DNA from: Streptantibioticus rubrisoli
Lineage (GTDB): Bacteria; Actinomycetota; Actinomycetes; Streptomycetales; Streptomycetaceae
Reading direction: 5' to 3'
DNA: 64,000 bases
Assembly: GCF_024436055.1 (NCBI RefSeq)
Contig: NZ_JANFNH010000010.1
Location: 62,001 to 126,000 of the forward strand
This document shows positions 36,713 through 45,995 of this stretch, piece after piece. A program made the position numbers and the translations under genes. Numbering within the stretch: position 1 is the stretch's first letter; each line of letters opens with the position of its first letter. The notes under the pieces are model-generated. The model saw only the letters and a program-made list of their open reading frames with translations. It had not been told where the DNA came from and did not search any database.

Positions 36713-38110
36713 TCAACGCTGCCAATTCTCGGCCAGTTCGCTCCACAGGTACGCGGTGGTTTCCACGCCCTTGAGGAGCAGATCGAGCTCGACCTTCTCG
36801 TTCACCGAGTGCCAACCGTCGGACGGCACGGAAATTCCCAGGAACAGCACCGGGACGCCGAGCACGTCCTGCAGATCGGCGGCAGGACCGGAGCCACCCT
36901 CACGAGTGAACCGCACGGTCTTGCCGAAGGCCCGCTCCATCGCCCGCACCGTGGACCGCAGCGCGGGGTGGTCCAGCGGCGTCAGGCAGGGGCGGGTGGT
37001 GCCCCAGAAGGTGATCTCGTGCCGGATCCCGGCGGGCAGCCGATCGGCGACCCAGTCCCGTACCGACTGTTGGATCTTGGCCGGGTCCTGGCCCGCGACC
37101 AGCCGGAACGACAGCTTCAGATGGGCGGAGGCGGGGACGATGGTCTTGCCGCCGGGCCCGGTGTAGCCGCCGTAGAAGCCGTTGACCTCGGCGGTCGGGC
37201 GGGCCCAGACGCGCTCCAGGGTGGTGTACCCGGACTCGCCCAGCACCCCGTGGGACTTGGCGGTACGCAGCCAGGAGGCCTCGTCGAAGGGCAGCTCGGC
37301 GAACAGCTGCCGCTCCCGGTCGGTGAGTTCGGTCACATCGTCGTAGAAGCCGGGGATGGTGACCCTGCGGTCCGCGTCGTGCAGCGCGGCCACCAGCCGG
37401 GCCGCCTCGGTGGCCGGGTTGGGCACCGCGCCGCCGAAGGAGCCGGAGTGGATGTCCTGGTCCGGCCCGTACAGATCGATCTGGCAGTCGGCGAGGCCGC
37501 GCATACCGGTGCACACGGTCGGGGTGTCCGCGGACCACATGCCGGTGTCGGAGACGATCACCGCGTCACAGGCGAGGCGGTCGGCGCGCTCGCGCAGCAG
37601 GGCGGCGAAGTTTGGCGAGCCGGACTCCTCCTCGCCCTCGATCAGCAGCTTGAGGTTGACGGCGGGCGCGTGCCTGCCGGTGGCGGCCAGGTGCGCGCGT
37701 ACCCCCAGGGTGTGGAAGAACACCTGGCCCTTGTCGTCGGCCGCGCCGCGCGCGTACATCCGGCCGTCCCGTACCACCGGTTCGAACGGCTCGCTGTGCC
37801 AGCCGTCCTCGCGGGCGGCGGGCTGCACGTCGTGGTGCCCGTAGACCAGCACGGTCGGCGCGTCGGGGTCGCCGGACAGCCACTCCGCGTAGACCGCGGG
37901 CAGGCCCGCGGTCGGCCAGACCTCCGCGATCGGGAAGCCGGTGGCGCTGAGCTCCGCCGCGAGCCACTCGGCGCTGCGCGCCACGTCCTTGGAACGCTCC
38001 GGGTCGGCGGAGACGGAGGGGATCCGCAGCCACTCGACGAGGTCGTCGAGGAAGGCCGCGCGGTGCGCGTCGATGTACGCGCGGACGGCGTTGTCCGGTG
38101 CGGTGCTCAT
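36713..38110 (-). CDS. M20-family dipeptidase
   Basis: A zinc-dependent peptidase of 465 residues. Metal-binding and catalytic signatures are visible: YGHHDVQPA, RGAADDKGQ, LIEGEEESGSPNF, VSDTGMW and the C-terminal FTREGGSGPA with a lid domain. This matches M20 dipeptidases of the cytosolic CNDP type. The likely role is peptide turnover. It starts with ATG at 38110 and follows adnB on the same strand after 33 bases. Confidence 0.93.
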   Translation of the reverse strand: MSTAPDNAVRAYIDAHRAAFLDDLVEWLRIPSVSADPERSKDVARSAEWLAAELSATGFPIAEVWPTAGLPAVYAEWLSGDPDAPTVLVYGHHDVQPAAREDGWHSEPFEPVVRDGRMYARGAADDKGQVFFHTLGVRAHLAATGRHAPAVNLKLLIEGEEESGSPNFAALLRERADRLACDAVIVSDTGMWSADTPTVCTGMRGLADCQIDLYGPDQDIHSGSFGGAVPNPATEAARLVAALHDADRRVTIPGFYDDVTELTDRERQLFAELPFDEASWLRTAKSHGVLGESGYTTLERVWARPTAEVNGFYGGYTGPGGKTIVPASAHLKLSFRLVAGQDPAKIQQSVRDWVADRLPAGIRHEITFWGTTRPCLTPLDHPALRSTVRAMERAFGKTVRFTREGGSGPAADLQDVLGVPVLFLGISVPSDGWHSVNEKVELDLLLKGVETTAYLWSELAENWQR

Positions 38111-38143
38111 GCGCCCGAGCCTAACGGGGACGATCCGAACACT

Positions 38144-41100
38144 TCACCCCGCAGGGTCCTCGGCCAGCTCACCGCGCAGCAGCCGCTCCAGCGCGGGCCG
38201 GTCGGGCAGCGCGGCGGGGCGGACCACCTGCCCGGTGCGTACGTGGACGAAGGCCGCCGTCACCCGCTCCGGGGGCAGACCGTGCTGCTCGGCCCAGGCG
38301 AGCCGGTAGACGGCGAGCTGGAGCGGGTCGGCGGTCGGCCTGCGGCCGGTCTTCCAGTCGATCACCTCGAAGCCGTCGCCGTCCCGGTACACCGCGTCGA
38401 TCCGGCCGCGCACCACCCGCCCGGCCAGCACCAGCTCGAAGGGCGCCTCGACGCGGTACGGGGTGCGCTGCGCGTACGGGGTGCGCAGATACGCCTCCTT
38501 GAGCGCCGCCAGGTCCCGCTCGTCGGCGACCTCCTGGTCGCCGTCCGGCTCCACCCCGGTCAGCTCGTCCAGGCCGATCAGCGGGAGCTCCTCGAAGCGG
38601 GACTCCACCCAGGCGTGGAACAAGGTGCCGCGCCGGGCCTCGGGACGCGGCTCGCGCGGCATGGGGCGGGCCAGCTCACGGGCGAAGTCATCGGGGTCGG
38701 CGGCGAGCCGCAGCAGCTGTGAGGCGGACAGCGACCGCGGCACCGGCACCTCCCGCACGGTCGAGCGGGCGCGGCGCAGCTCCCCGGCGAGCGCGCCGAG
38801 GTCCCGGTCCCAGGACTCGACGAGCCGCGCCTCCTCCGGCGACAGCGCGGGGCCCGCGGCCGGGCCGGACGGGGGGTGCTCTCGGGCGCCGGGGGCCGGG
38901 TCGGCGGCGGGTGCATGATCCGGGCTGTGGTCGACTTGGGCAGGTATGGGACGATTTGTCGACCAGTCGTCCCACTCGCCGTCCAGCGGATGCTCGTCCT
39001 CCGGTAGGAGGCCGTCGAACTCGTCATCCGGCGGCGAGTCCAAGAAGTCCTCGTCCGGCGGCGCAGCCTCGAAGGCGTCCTGCGGTGCGAAACCGTCGAA
39101 GTCGTCGCCCACCACCGGCGGCCACTGCGGGTCGTGCCCGCCGCCCTGGTCGGTCGGCGCGTCGAGCAGCGCCAGTACCGTCTTCGCCGCCTGGCGACGG
39201 CGCTCCAGCGCCTCGGGGTCCAGCGGCAGCGGCCAGGCGTGGTCGGTGTCTGCCTCCAGGGCCGGGTTCTCCGCGTCAGTGGCCGGTTCGTCCGCCCAGT
39301 GCTCGATCTCGCCGTGGCCCGCCTCGCAGTGCGCGCGCAGCCGCAGCAGGAAGTCCGAGGGGCCGCGCCGCTTCTTCTGCGTGGGACCCCACCAGTGCCC
39401 GGAGGCGAGCAGCAGCGAGCGCGGGCGGGTGAACGTCACATATCCCAGGCGGAGTTCCTCGGTGGAGTTGTGCTCCTTCATCGCCGACTTGAACTCGTCA
39501 AGTCCCCGCTTGGTCCACTCGCCGACATCCGGCAGCGTGGCCGCGTCGCCGCGCAGCGAGTGCGGCAGCACCTTTCCCTGCCAGGGCCACAGTTCGCGCA
39601 CCTTGGTGCTGGGGAAGGCGTCGCGCACCAGGCCCGGCACCGCCACCACGTCCCACTCCAGGCCCTTGGACTTGTGCGCGGTCAGCACCTTGACCGTGTT
39701 CTCGCCGCCCGGCAGCGAGCCGTCAAGCCCCTTCTCGAACCGCTCGGCCGTGCGCAGGAAGGCGAGGAAGGCCAGAAGGGTGGCATCGCCGTCCAGTGAG
39801 GCGAAGTTGGCGGCGATGTCCAGGAAGGACCGCAGCGTCTCCCGGCGGCGGGCGGCCAACGCCTGTGGGGACGCCGACAGTTCGACCTCCAGGCCGGTGA
39901 CCGCCAGCACCCGGTGCAGCACGTCCATCAGCGGTTCGGCCAGCGAGCGCCGCAGATCGCGCATCTCGGCCGCGAACCGGGCGAACCGCTCCCGGGCCTC
40001 CGGCGAGAACGGCAGCCCGTCGTCGGGCTGTTGGGCGTCCAGGAACGTCTCCAGGGCGTCGGCGAGCGAGACGACCTCGGCCGGGTCGACACCCTCGACG
40101 GCCTGCGCCAGCCGGTCCTGCTCACCGTCCGCCGACCCGTACCGTACGAGCAGCCGGGCGCGGCGGCCGAGCAGCGCCAGATCGCGCGGGCCGATCCGCC
40201 AGCGCGGGCCGGTGAGCAGCCGGACCAGGGCGGAGTTGGCCGTCGGATCGTGCAGCACCTGACAGGTGGCGACCAAGTCGGCGACCTCGGGCAGGTGCAG
40301 CAGCCCGGACAGGCCGACGACCTCCACGGGGACGTCCCGGGCCACCAGCGCGGCGTGGATGTCGGCGAACTGGCCCGTGGTGCGGCACAGCACGGCGATC
40401 TCGCCGGGCGGGGTGCCGGTGGCCACCAGATGGCGTATCGAGTCGGCGAGCCAGTCGATCTCCTCGCGCAGCGTGCCCAGCAGGGCGCAGCGCACCACAC
40501 CGTCGCGCTCCGCGCCGGGCGCGGGGCGCAGCGCCGCGACGCCCGCGTGCCGACCCCGCAGTGGCGCCGCCAACTCGTTGGCGAAGTCCAGCAGTCGGCC
40601 ACCACTGCGCCGGTTCTCGCTCAGCGAGTACCGGCGGGCCAAGGTGCCGTCGGCGGCCCGGAAGTGCGTGGGGAAGTCGTCCAGGTTGGCCACCGAGGCG
40701 CCGCGCCAGCCGTAGATCGCCTGGCAGGGGTCGCCGACCGCGGCGACCGGATGGCCCGTGCCGTCGCCGAACAGCCCGGCCAGCAGCAGGCGTTGGGCGA
40801 CTGAGGTGTCCTGGTACTCGTCGAGCAGCACCACGGCGAACTCCTCCCGCAGCAGCGCGCCGACCTCCGGGTGGGTGAGGGCGAGCGTGGCGGACAGGGC
40901 GATCTGGTCGCCGAAGTCGATCAGACCGCGCTGACTCTTCTGCTCCCGGTACACCAGGACGAGCCCGGCCAGGTCGGCGCGGGCCCGTACGGCGGGCGCC
41001 ACCTCGCGCACCCAGGCGAAGCCGCGCCGGTCCGGGTCGAGTTGGTCGAGCCGCTCGGTGAGCGCGGCGTCGTGGTCGCGCAGCCGCGGTACCGGCACCA

Positions 41101-41641
41101 GGTGTTCGGACAGTTCGCCATCGAGCGCCAGCAGGTCGGCGGTGAGCGCGGGCAGCCCCTTGGTGAGCGCCGGATACGGGCCGGGGGCGGCCTGGAGCAC
41201 TCGGGCGGCCAGTTGGTACCGGGTGGCGTCGGCCAGCAGCCGGGCGTCGGGCTCAAGGCCGATGCGCAGTCCATGGTCTTTCAGCAGTTGTCCGGCGAAG
41301 GCGTGATACGTGGAGATTCGCGGATCTCCAGGCATCTCGTCCGGATTCGCCGGATCCGGGTCGGTAATGCCCGCCTGTACCAGTGCCTTGCGCACCCGCT
41401 CGGACAGCTCGCCCGCCGCCTTGTTGGTGAACGTCAGCCCCAGCACCTGCTCGGGCGCGACCTGCCCGGTGCCGACCAGCCAGACCACCCGCGCCGCCAT
41501 CACGGTGGTCTTCCCCGACCCGGCCCCGGCCACGATGACGTTCGGGGCGAGGGGTGCGGTGATACACGCCATCTGCTCCGCGGTGAACGGGATGCCGAGG
41601 AGCTCCTTGAGCTGCTCGGGGTCGGTGATACGGGAAGACAC
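38144..41641 (-). CDS. adnB: AdnB-like helicase-nuclease
   Basis: A large subunit of the actinobacterial double-strand-break resection machine. About 1165 residues. The N-terminal UvrD-like motor has Walker A VAGAGSGKTTVMAARV, Walker B VVLLDEYQDTSVAQ and TFTRPRSLLLASGHWW in motif VI. The C-terminal RecB-like nuclease has FEVIDWKTGRRPTADP and QLAVYRLAW. A long acidic, low-complexity linker (about residues 820-930) separates them. The frame begins inside adnA at 41728; GTG at 41641 or 41665 lies after the adnA stop, and neither has a good ribosome site. Naming as AdnB rests on order and motifs. Confidence 0.9.
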   Translation of the reverse strand: MSSRITDPEQLKELLGIPFTAEQMACITAPLAPNVIVAGAGSGKTTVMAARVVWLVGTGQVAPEQVLGLTFTNKAAGELSERVRKALVQAGITDPDPANPDEMPGDPRISTYHAFAGQLLKDHGLRIGLEPDARLLADATRYQLAARVLQAAPGPYPALTKGLPALTADLLALDGELSEHLVPVPRLRDHDAALTERLDQLDPDRRGFAWVREVAPAVRARADLAGLVLVYREQKSQRGLIDFGDQIALSATLALTHPEVGALLREEFAVVLLDEYQDTSVAQRLLLAGLFGDGTGHPVAAVGDPCQAIYGWRGASVANLDDFPTHFRAADGTLARRYSLSENRRSGGRLLDFANELAAPLRGRHAGVAALRPAPGAERDGVVRCALLGTLREEIDWLADSIRHLVATGTPPGEIAVLCRTTGQFADIHAALVARDVPVEVVGLSGLLHLPEVADLVATCQVLHDPTANSALVRLLTGPRWRIGPRDLALLGRRARLLVRYGSADGEQDRLAQAVEGVDPAEVVSLADALETFLDAQQPDDGLPFSPEARERFARFAAEMRDLRRSLAEPLMDVLHRVLAVTGLEVELSASPQALAARRRETLRSFLDIAANFASLDGDATLLAFLAFLRTAERFEKGLDGSLPGGENTVKVLTAHKSKGLEWDVVAVPGLVRDAFPSTKVRELWPWQGKVLPHSLRGDAATLPDVGEWTKRGLDEFKSAMKEHNSTEELRLGYVTFTRPRSLLLASGHWWGPTQKKRRGPSDFLLRLRAHCEAGHGEIEHWADEPATDAENPALEADTDHAWPLPLDPEALERRRQAAKTVLALLDAPTDQGGGHDPQWPPVVGDDFDGFAPQDAFEAAPPDEDFLDSPPDDEFDGLLPEDEHPLDGEWDDWSTNRPIPAQVDHSPDHAPAADPAPGAREHPPSGPAAGPALSPEEARLVESWDRDLGALAGELRRARSTVREVPVPRSLSASQLLRLAADPDDFARELARPMPREPRPEARRGTLFHAWVESRFEELPLIGLDELTGVEPDGDQEVADERDLAALKEAYLRTPYAQRTPYRVEAPFELVLAGRVVRGRIDAVYRDGDGFEVIDWKTGRRPTADPLQLAVYRLAWAEQHGLPPERVTAAFVHVRTGQVVRPAALPDRPALERLLRGELAEDPAG

Positions 41642-41688
41642 CCCAGTGAGGCTAACGGGCACCACTGACAGTCGGCGCCGATCGCCCG

Positions 41689-44600
41689 TTACTCCACCAC
41701 CTGCCGCCCCTCGGGCCGGGCGCTGCACGCCCGGCGGAACGAGCAGCGTTCGCAGTGCTGGCCCGGGGTGGGGGTGAAACGTTCGTCCAGGACCCGGCCC
41801 GCGGCGGTGACCAGGAGGTCGGCAGCCCAGTCGCCGTCCAGCGGTGGTTGCGCCTGCACCTTCGGCAGGGCGTCGCCGCCCTCCTTGCGTACCGCTCCCT
41901 GGCGCAGGTGCACCAGCTCCGCGCCGCCTGGCCGGGTTCCGTGGTCGCCCAACGCGCCTTCGCGGACGGCGAGTTGGTAGACGGCGAGCTGCGGGTGCCG
42001 GGCGACCTCCGCGGCGGTCGGCGGGGTTCCCTTGCCGGTCTTGAAGTCGACCACGTACAGGCTGCCTTCGGCGTCCCGTTCCACCCGGTCCATGCTGCCG
42101 CGGATCCGCACCGCGTACTGGCCCGCCTCAAGGGTGACGTCGAAGCCGTGCTCCGAGGCGACCGGTTCCCGGCCGCGCTCCATGACGTGCCAGCGCAGGA
42201 AGCGCTCCAGCGCGGCCCGCGCCTGCTCCCGTTCCTGCCGCGACTTCCAGGGCGCGTCGAAGGCGAGCGCGTCCCAGACCGAGTCCAGCCGCGCCATCAG
42301 CACGTCGAGCGCGGCCGGGCTACGCCCGGTGGCGACCTCGTCGGCGAGCACATGGACGACGTTGCCGAAGCCCTGGGCGGCGGTCGACGGGTCGTCGGCC
42401 CGCACCTCCCGGCCGAGGAACCACTGCAGCGCACAGGTGTTGACGAGCTGGTCCAGCGCGCTGCCGGACAGCGTCAGCGGCCGGTCCCGGTCACGCAGCG
42501 GGGCGGTGGCGCGGGTCGGCTCATTAAGTCCCCACCAGCGTTCCGGATGGGCGGCCGGCACCAGGGGGTACCCCTCGTCATCGCGCAGTGCCGCCAGCCG
42601 GGCCAGCCGGGTGGCGGCCGCGGCGCGCAGCGCGGGGGAGGCGGCGGGGTCGACGGTGGTGGCGCGCAGTTCGGCGACGAGCGCGGCCACCGAGAGCAGC
42701 CGGCGGGGCCGGTGCGTCACGTCAAGCGGCTCCACGCCAAGTTCCGACAGGAAGCGGGACGGCTGGTCACCGTCGTCCGCCGGGGCCTTGACCGCGGTGA
42801 CGACGAGCCGCTCCTTGGCGCGGGTGCAGGCGACGTAGAACAGCCGCCGCTCCTCGGCGAGCAGGGCGCCCGGCGGAAGCGGTTCGGCGAGCCCGTCGCG
42901 GCCGATCCGGTCCGCCTCAAGCAGTGAGCCACGGCGCCGCAGGTCGGGCCACAGGCCCTCCTGTACGCCCGCCACGACCACCAGCCGCCACTCAAGTCCC
43001 TTGCTGCGGTGGGCGGTCATCAAACTGGCCGCCTCCGGGCGGACGGCCCTGCGGGACAGCACGTCCGCCGCGATGTCCTGCGCGTCCAGTTCCTCAAGGA
43101 AGTTCAGCGCGCCCCGACCGCCGGTGCGCTGCTCGGCACGGGCCACGGTCTCGAACAGCGCGCAGACCGCGTCGAGGTCCCGGTCGGCGTTACGGCCCGC
43201 CGCGCCGCCGCGCAGTGCGGCGCGCTCCAGCCGCTCCGGCCACGAGGTGCCGGACCATAGGCACCACAGCGCCGCCTCCGCGGTACCGCCACGGGCGAGG
43301 ATCCCGCGCGCCTGCCGCAGCAGCCCGCCCAACTGCTGGGCGCGCCTGGCGTACCCGGGGTCATGCGCCACCAGCAGCTCCGGCCGCGCCAGCGCCTCCG
43401 TGATCAGCACGTCCGACGGCCGGGGCACCGCTCGTCCGGCGGCCCGCTCCTCCTCCCGCAACGCCCGCCCCAGGCGCCGCAGTTCGGCGGCGTCCATACC
43501 GCCGAGGGGCGAGGTGAGGAGGGTCAGGGCGTCCTCTACGGGGAGCCAGGCGGGTTCCGGCTCGGCGGTGGCGGGGGCGTCGGGCTCCGCCGTTGCCGGG
43601 ACGGGGACCTCCAGGGCCGCATCGGGCGCCGCCGCTTGGGGGGCGGCGGCGTCGGGCCCCGCGTTCGCCGGAACGGCAACCTCCGGTTCGGCGGCCGCCG
43701 CAGGCGCCCACGGCGCGCCCGCCTCGCGGGGCGCGGGGACGGCCGAGGTGTCGCCGCCCTCCGCCAGCACCGCGTTCGCCGCGACCCGTAGCGCCAGCAG
43801 CAGCGGGGCCACCGCTGGTTCCTGGCGCAGCGGAAGGTCGTCACCGGTGATCACCACGGGGACGCCCGCGGTGGTCAGGGCGCGGCGCAGCGCGGGAAGG
43901 GAGCGCGCGCCCGCGCGCACCAGTACCGCCATCTCCCGCCACGGAACGCCATCTTCCAGGTGTGCCCGGCGCAGGATGTCGGCGATGTTGTCGGTCTCGG
44001 CGCCCGGCGTCGGGTACGTGACGACCGCCACGCTCCCACCGTCCCGTACCGCCGTCAGCTCGCGATGAGCGCGTACCGCCTCCGCCGGGAGGCGGGTGAG
44101 CGGCATCCGGCGGGTGATCAGGCGGGTCGCGGCCAGCAGGTCGGCGCCCGCGCGCCGGGAGACGCCGAGCACCTGGACGGGGGCCGGGCGGCCGTCCGCG
44201 CGGCGGAAGTCGGTCGGGAAGTCAAGGATGCCGCCCACGTCCGCGCCCCGGAACGCGTAGATGGACTGGTCGGGATCGCCGAACGCCACCAAGGTGCGGC
44301 CGCCGCCCGCGATCGCCCGCAGCAGCCGCAACTGCGCGGCGTCGGTGTCCTGGTACTCGTCGACGAACACCGCGTCGTACCGCCCGCTGTCCGGACCCAG
44401 CCGTTCCGCCAGCAGGGCCGCGCGGTGCACCAACTCCGCGTAGTCGATGGCCCCTTGGGCATCCAGTACATCGAGGTACTCGGCAAGGAAACCGGCCGCC
44501 GCCGCCCAGTCCGGCCGCCCGGCCCTGGCCGCGAAGGCGGTCAGCTGATCGGGTCCGAGGCCCAGCTCACGGCTGCGCGCCAGGACCGCCCGCACCTCGT

Positions 44601-45147
44601 CCGCGAAGCCCCGGGTGGTCAGGCAGGCGCGCAGCTCGTCCGGCCAGCGCACCGAGCCCAGGCCCGCCCGCTCCAGCTCGACCTGCCCGGCCAGCAGGTC
44701 CCGTACCGCCAGGTCCTGCTCGGGGCCGGACAGCAGGCGCAGCGGGTACGCGAACAGCTCGGGGTCCTGGTGGGCGCGGACGAACCCGTAGGCGAACGAG
44801 TGGAAGGTGGTGGCGCGGGGCGCGCCCACACCGCCGAGCCGGGCCGCGATACGGTCGCGCAGTTCGACGGCGGCCCTGCGGCTGAAGGTCAGCACCAGGA
44901 TCCGCTCGGGGTCGGTGCCCTGGCGCACCCGCTGCGCCACCGCCTCCACCAGCGTCGTCGTCTTTCCGGTGCCGGGACCGGCGAGCACCAGAAGCGGTCC
45001 GTCCGCGTGGTCAACCACCGCGCCCTGCCTGGCGTCCAGAACAGGGAGCGCGGACGGTTCCGGACGGGTGCGGACCAACCGGTAGCCGCCGACGGCCGCG
45101 GTACGGGCGGGCCGGTCGGCGGTGGGACGAGTGGACGAGGAGGTCAC
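41689..45147 (-). CDS. adnA: AdnA-like helicase-nuclease
   Basis: Partner of AdnB. 1152 residues. Walker A is LAGPGTGKTTTLVEAV, Walker B VFVDEYQDTDAAQ and motif VI YVACTRAKERLVV, so the motor looks intact. The C-terminal nuclease has YVVDFKTGKGTPP and QLAVYQLAV. The end carries the Cys set HCERCSFRRAC, with an earlier Cys in NTCALQWFLG, as in RecB-type iron-sulphur nucleases. An Ala/Pro/Glu-rich insertion of about 90 residues (around 470-560) is a local feature. First gene of the adnA-adnB-dipeptidase run. Confidence 0.9.
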   Translation of the reverse strand: MTSSSTRPTADRPARTAAVGGYRLVRTRPEPSALPVLDARQGAVVDHADGPLLVLAGPGTGKTTTLVEAVAQRVRQGTDPERILVLTFSRRAAVELRDRIAARLGGVGAPRATTFHSFAYGFVRAHQDPELFAYPLRLLSGPEQDLAVRDLLAGQVELERAGLGSVRWPDELRACLTTRGFADEVRAVLARSRELGLGPDQLTAFAARAGRPDWAAAAGFLAEYLDVLDAQGAIDYAELVHRAALLAERLGPDSGRYDAVFVDEYQDTDAAQLRLLRAIAGGGRTLVAFGDPDQSIYAFRGADVGGILDFPTDFRRADGRPAPVQVLGVSRRAGADLLAATRLITRRMPLTRLPAEAVRAHRELTAVRDGGSVAVVTYPTPGAETDNIADILRRAHLEDGVPWREMAVLVRAGARSLPALRRALTTAGVPVVITGDDLPLRQEPAVAPLLLALRVAANAVLAEGGDTSAVPAPREAGAPWAPAAAAEPEVAVPANAGPDAAAPQAAAPDAALEVPVPATAEPDAPATAEPEPAWLPVEDALTLLTSPLGGMDAAELRRLGRALREEERAAGRAVPRPSDVLITEALARPELLVAHDPGYARRAQQLGGLLRQARGILARGGTAEAALWCLWSGTSWPERLERAALRGGAAGRNADRDLDAVCALFETVARAEQRTGGRGALNFLEELDAQDIAADVLSRRAVRPEAASLMTAHRSKGLEWRLVVVAGVQEGLWPDLRRRGSLLEADRIGRDGLAEPLPPGALLAEERRLFYVACTRAKERLVVTAVKAPADDGDQPSRFLSELGVEPLDVTHRPRRLLSVAALVAELRATTVDPAASPALRAAAATRLARLAALRDDEGYPLVPAAHPERWWGLNEPTRATAPLRDRDRPLTLSGSALDQLVNTCALQWFLGREVRADDPSTAAQGFGNVVHVLADEVATGRSPAALDVLMARLDSVWDALAFDAPWKSRQEREQARAALERFLRWHVMERGREPVASEHGFDVTLEAGQYAVRIRGSMDRVERDAEGSLYVVDFKTGKGTPPTAAEVARHPQLAVYQLAVREGALGDHGTRPGGAELVHLRQGAVRKEGGDALPKVQAQPPLDGDWAADLLVTAAGRVLDERFTPTPGQHCERCSFRRACSARPEGRQVVE

Positions 45148-45432
45148 GTGGATCGGCGGTTCCGGTTCCGTGCGGGGTGGTACTGGGCGCGTTGGCGCGG
45201 TTCGCGGACAGCCCCCGACGCTACGCGACGCGCCTTGGACGGTTCATCGCGGCTCTCCGCCTCAGCCTGCTCCCACGACCGCTCCGGCGTCCCGGAAACC
45301 CCGCGACGATCATCAGCCTCACTCGTTCGGGGGCGGCGCCGGGCGCTGACCTGGGCCGCTACTCCGTACGGGCGGCGGCTGGCATGCCGGGCGCCCGAAT
45401 GGCGGAAGCTGGATGGTGTGAGCAGCCGGTCG
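45148..45432. other. Intergenic stretch without a recognisable gene
   Basis: 285 bases between the start of adnA and the end of the Atl-like gene. Open frames run through it on both strands, but all are Arg/Pro/Ala-rich, lack ribosome sites and resemble shadow frames. It should contain the adnA promoter; I cannot point to it. Confidence 0.5.
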
Positions 45433-45822
45433 TCAGCCGCCCCCGCCCGTCCCGCGTGCCGGGCTCTGCGCCGCGCGGCCGTCCCAGCGGGCCCGTGCCA
45501 TGTCCAGCCTCGGTATGTGGCCGTCGGCGGAGCGCGCGGCGGAGCGCAGCGGGGTGCCCTCCTCGCGGTACCGCGCGAGCGCGCGCAGCTCGTGTCCGGG
45601 CAGCAGCACACCGTCCGCCCGCACCACGCGCCACCAGGGCACCGCGCCGCCGTACAGCGCCATCACCCGGCCCACCTGCCGGGGTCCTCCCTCCTCCAGC
45701 CACTCCGCGACGTCGCCGTAGGTCATCACCCTGCCGGGCGGAATCAGTTCGGCGACGCCGAGCACGCGCTCCGCGTATTCGGGGAGCTGGGCGGGCTCCT
45801 CCAGGAACCGGTTCTCGCTCAT
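45433..45822 (-). CDS. Alkyltransferase-like (Atl) protein
   Basis: A 129-residue member of the MGMT DNA-binding family. GRVMTYGDVAEWL and RQVGRVMALY form the helix-turn-helix and Arg-finger region. The active-site motif PCHRV of true alkyltransferases is PWWRVV here: Cys is replaced by Trp. Such proteins cannot remove alkyl groups; they bind O6-alkylguanine and hand it to nucleotide excision repair. The ATG at 45822 lies after AGGATGGG. Its position next to adnAB fits a DNA-repair neighbourhood. Confidence 0.88.
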   Translation of the reverse strand: MSENRFLEEPAQLPEYAERVLGVAELIPPGRVMTYGDVAEWLEEGGPRQVGRVMALYGGAVPWWRVVRADGVLLPGHELRALARYREEGTPLRSAARSADGHIPRLDMARARWDGRAAQSPARGTGGGG

Positions 45823-45995
45823 GCCGCCCATCCTCGCGCAACCCACCGACAACCCCGGAGGTTTTCCACAGGGCGGTCCGGCGGCCGAGCGGTGCGGCAC
45901 GTGGACGCATACCATCCGGGGTGCGCGCCCTCGAAATGCACCCTCATGCCCCCTTACGAGGTCCGGTCATGCCACCATCTTCCGGGCGGTGACTG

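Noticed and set aside
36020..38722. 900-residue plus-strand frame opposite nudC, dipeptidase and adnB
   Set aside because: It spans three real genes on the other strand and has no recognisable domain; long antisense frames are common at this GC content.
45144..45611. 155-residue frame on the minus strand between adnA and the Atl-like gene
   Set aside because: Its Arg/Pro-rich composition, lack of ribosome site and overlap with the Atl-like gene mark it as a shadow frame.
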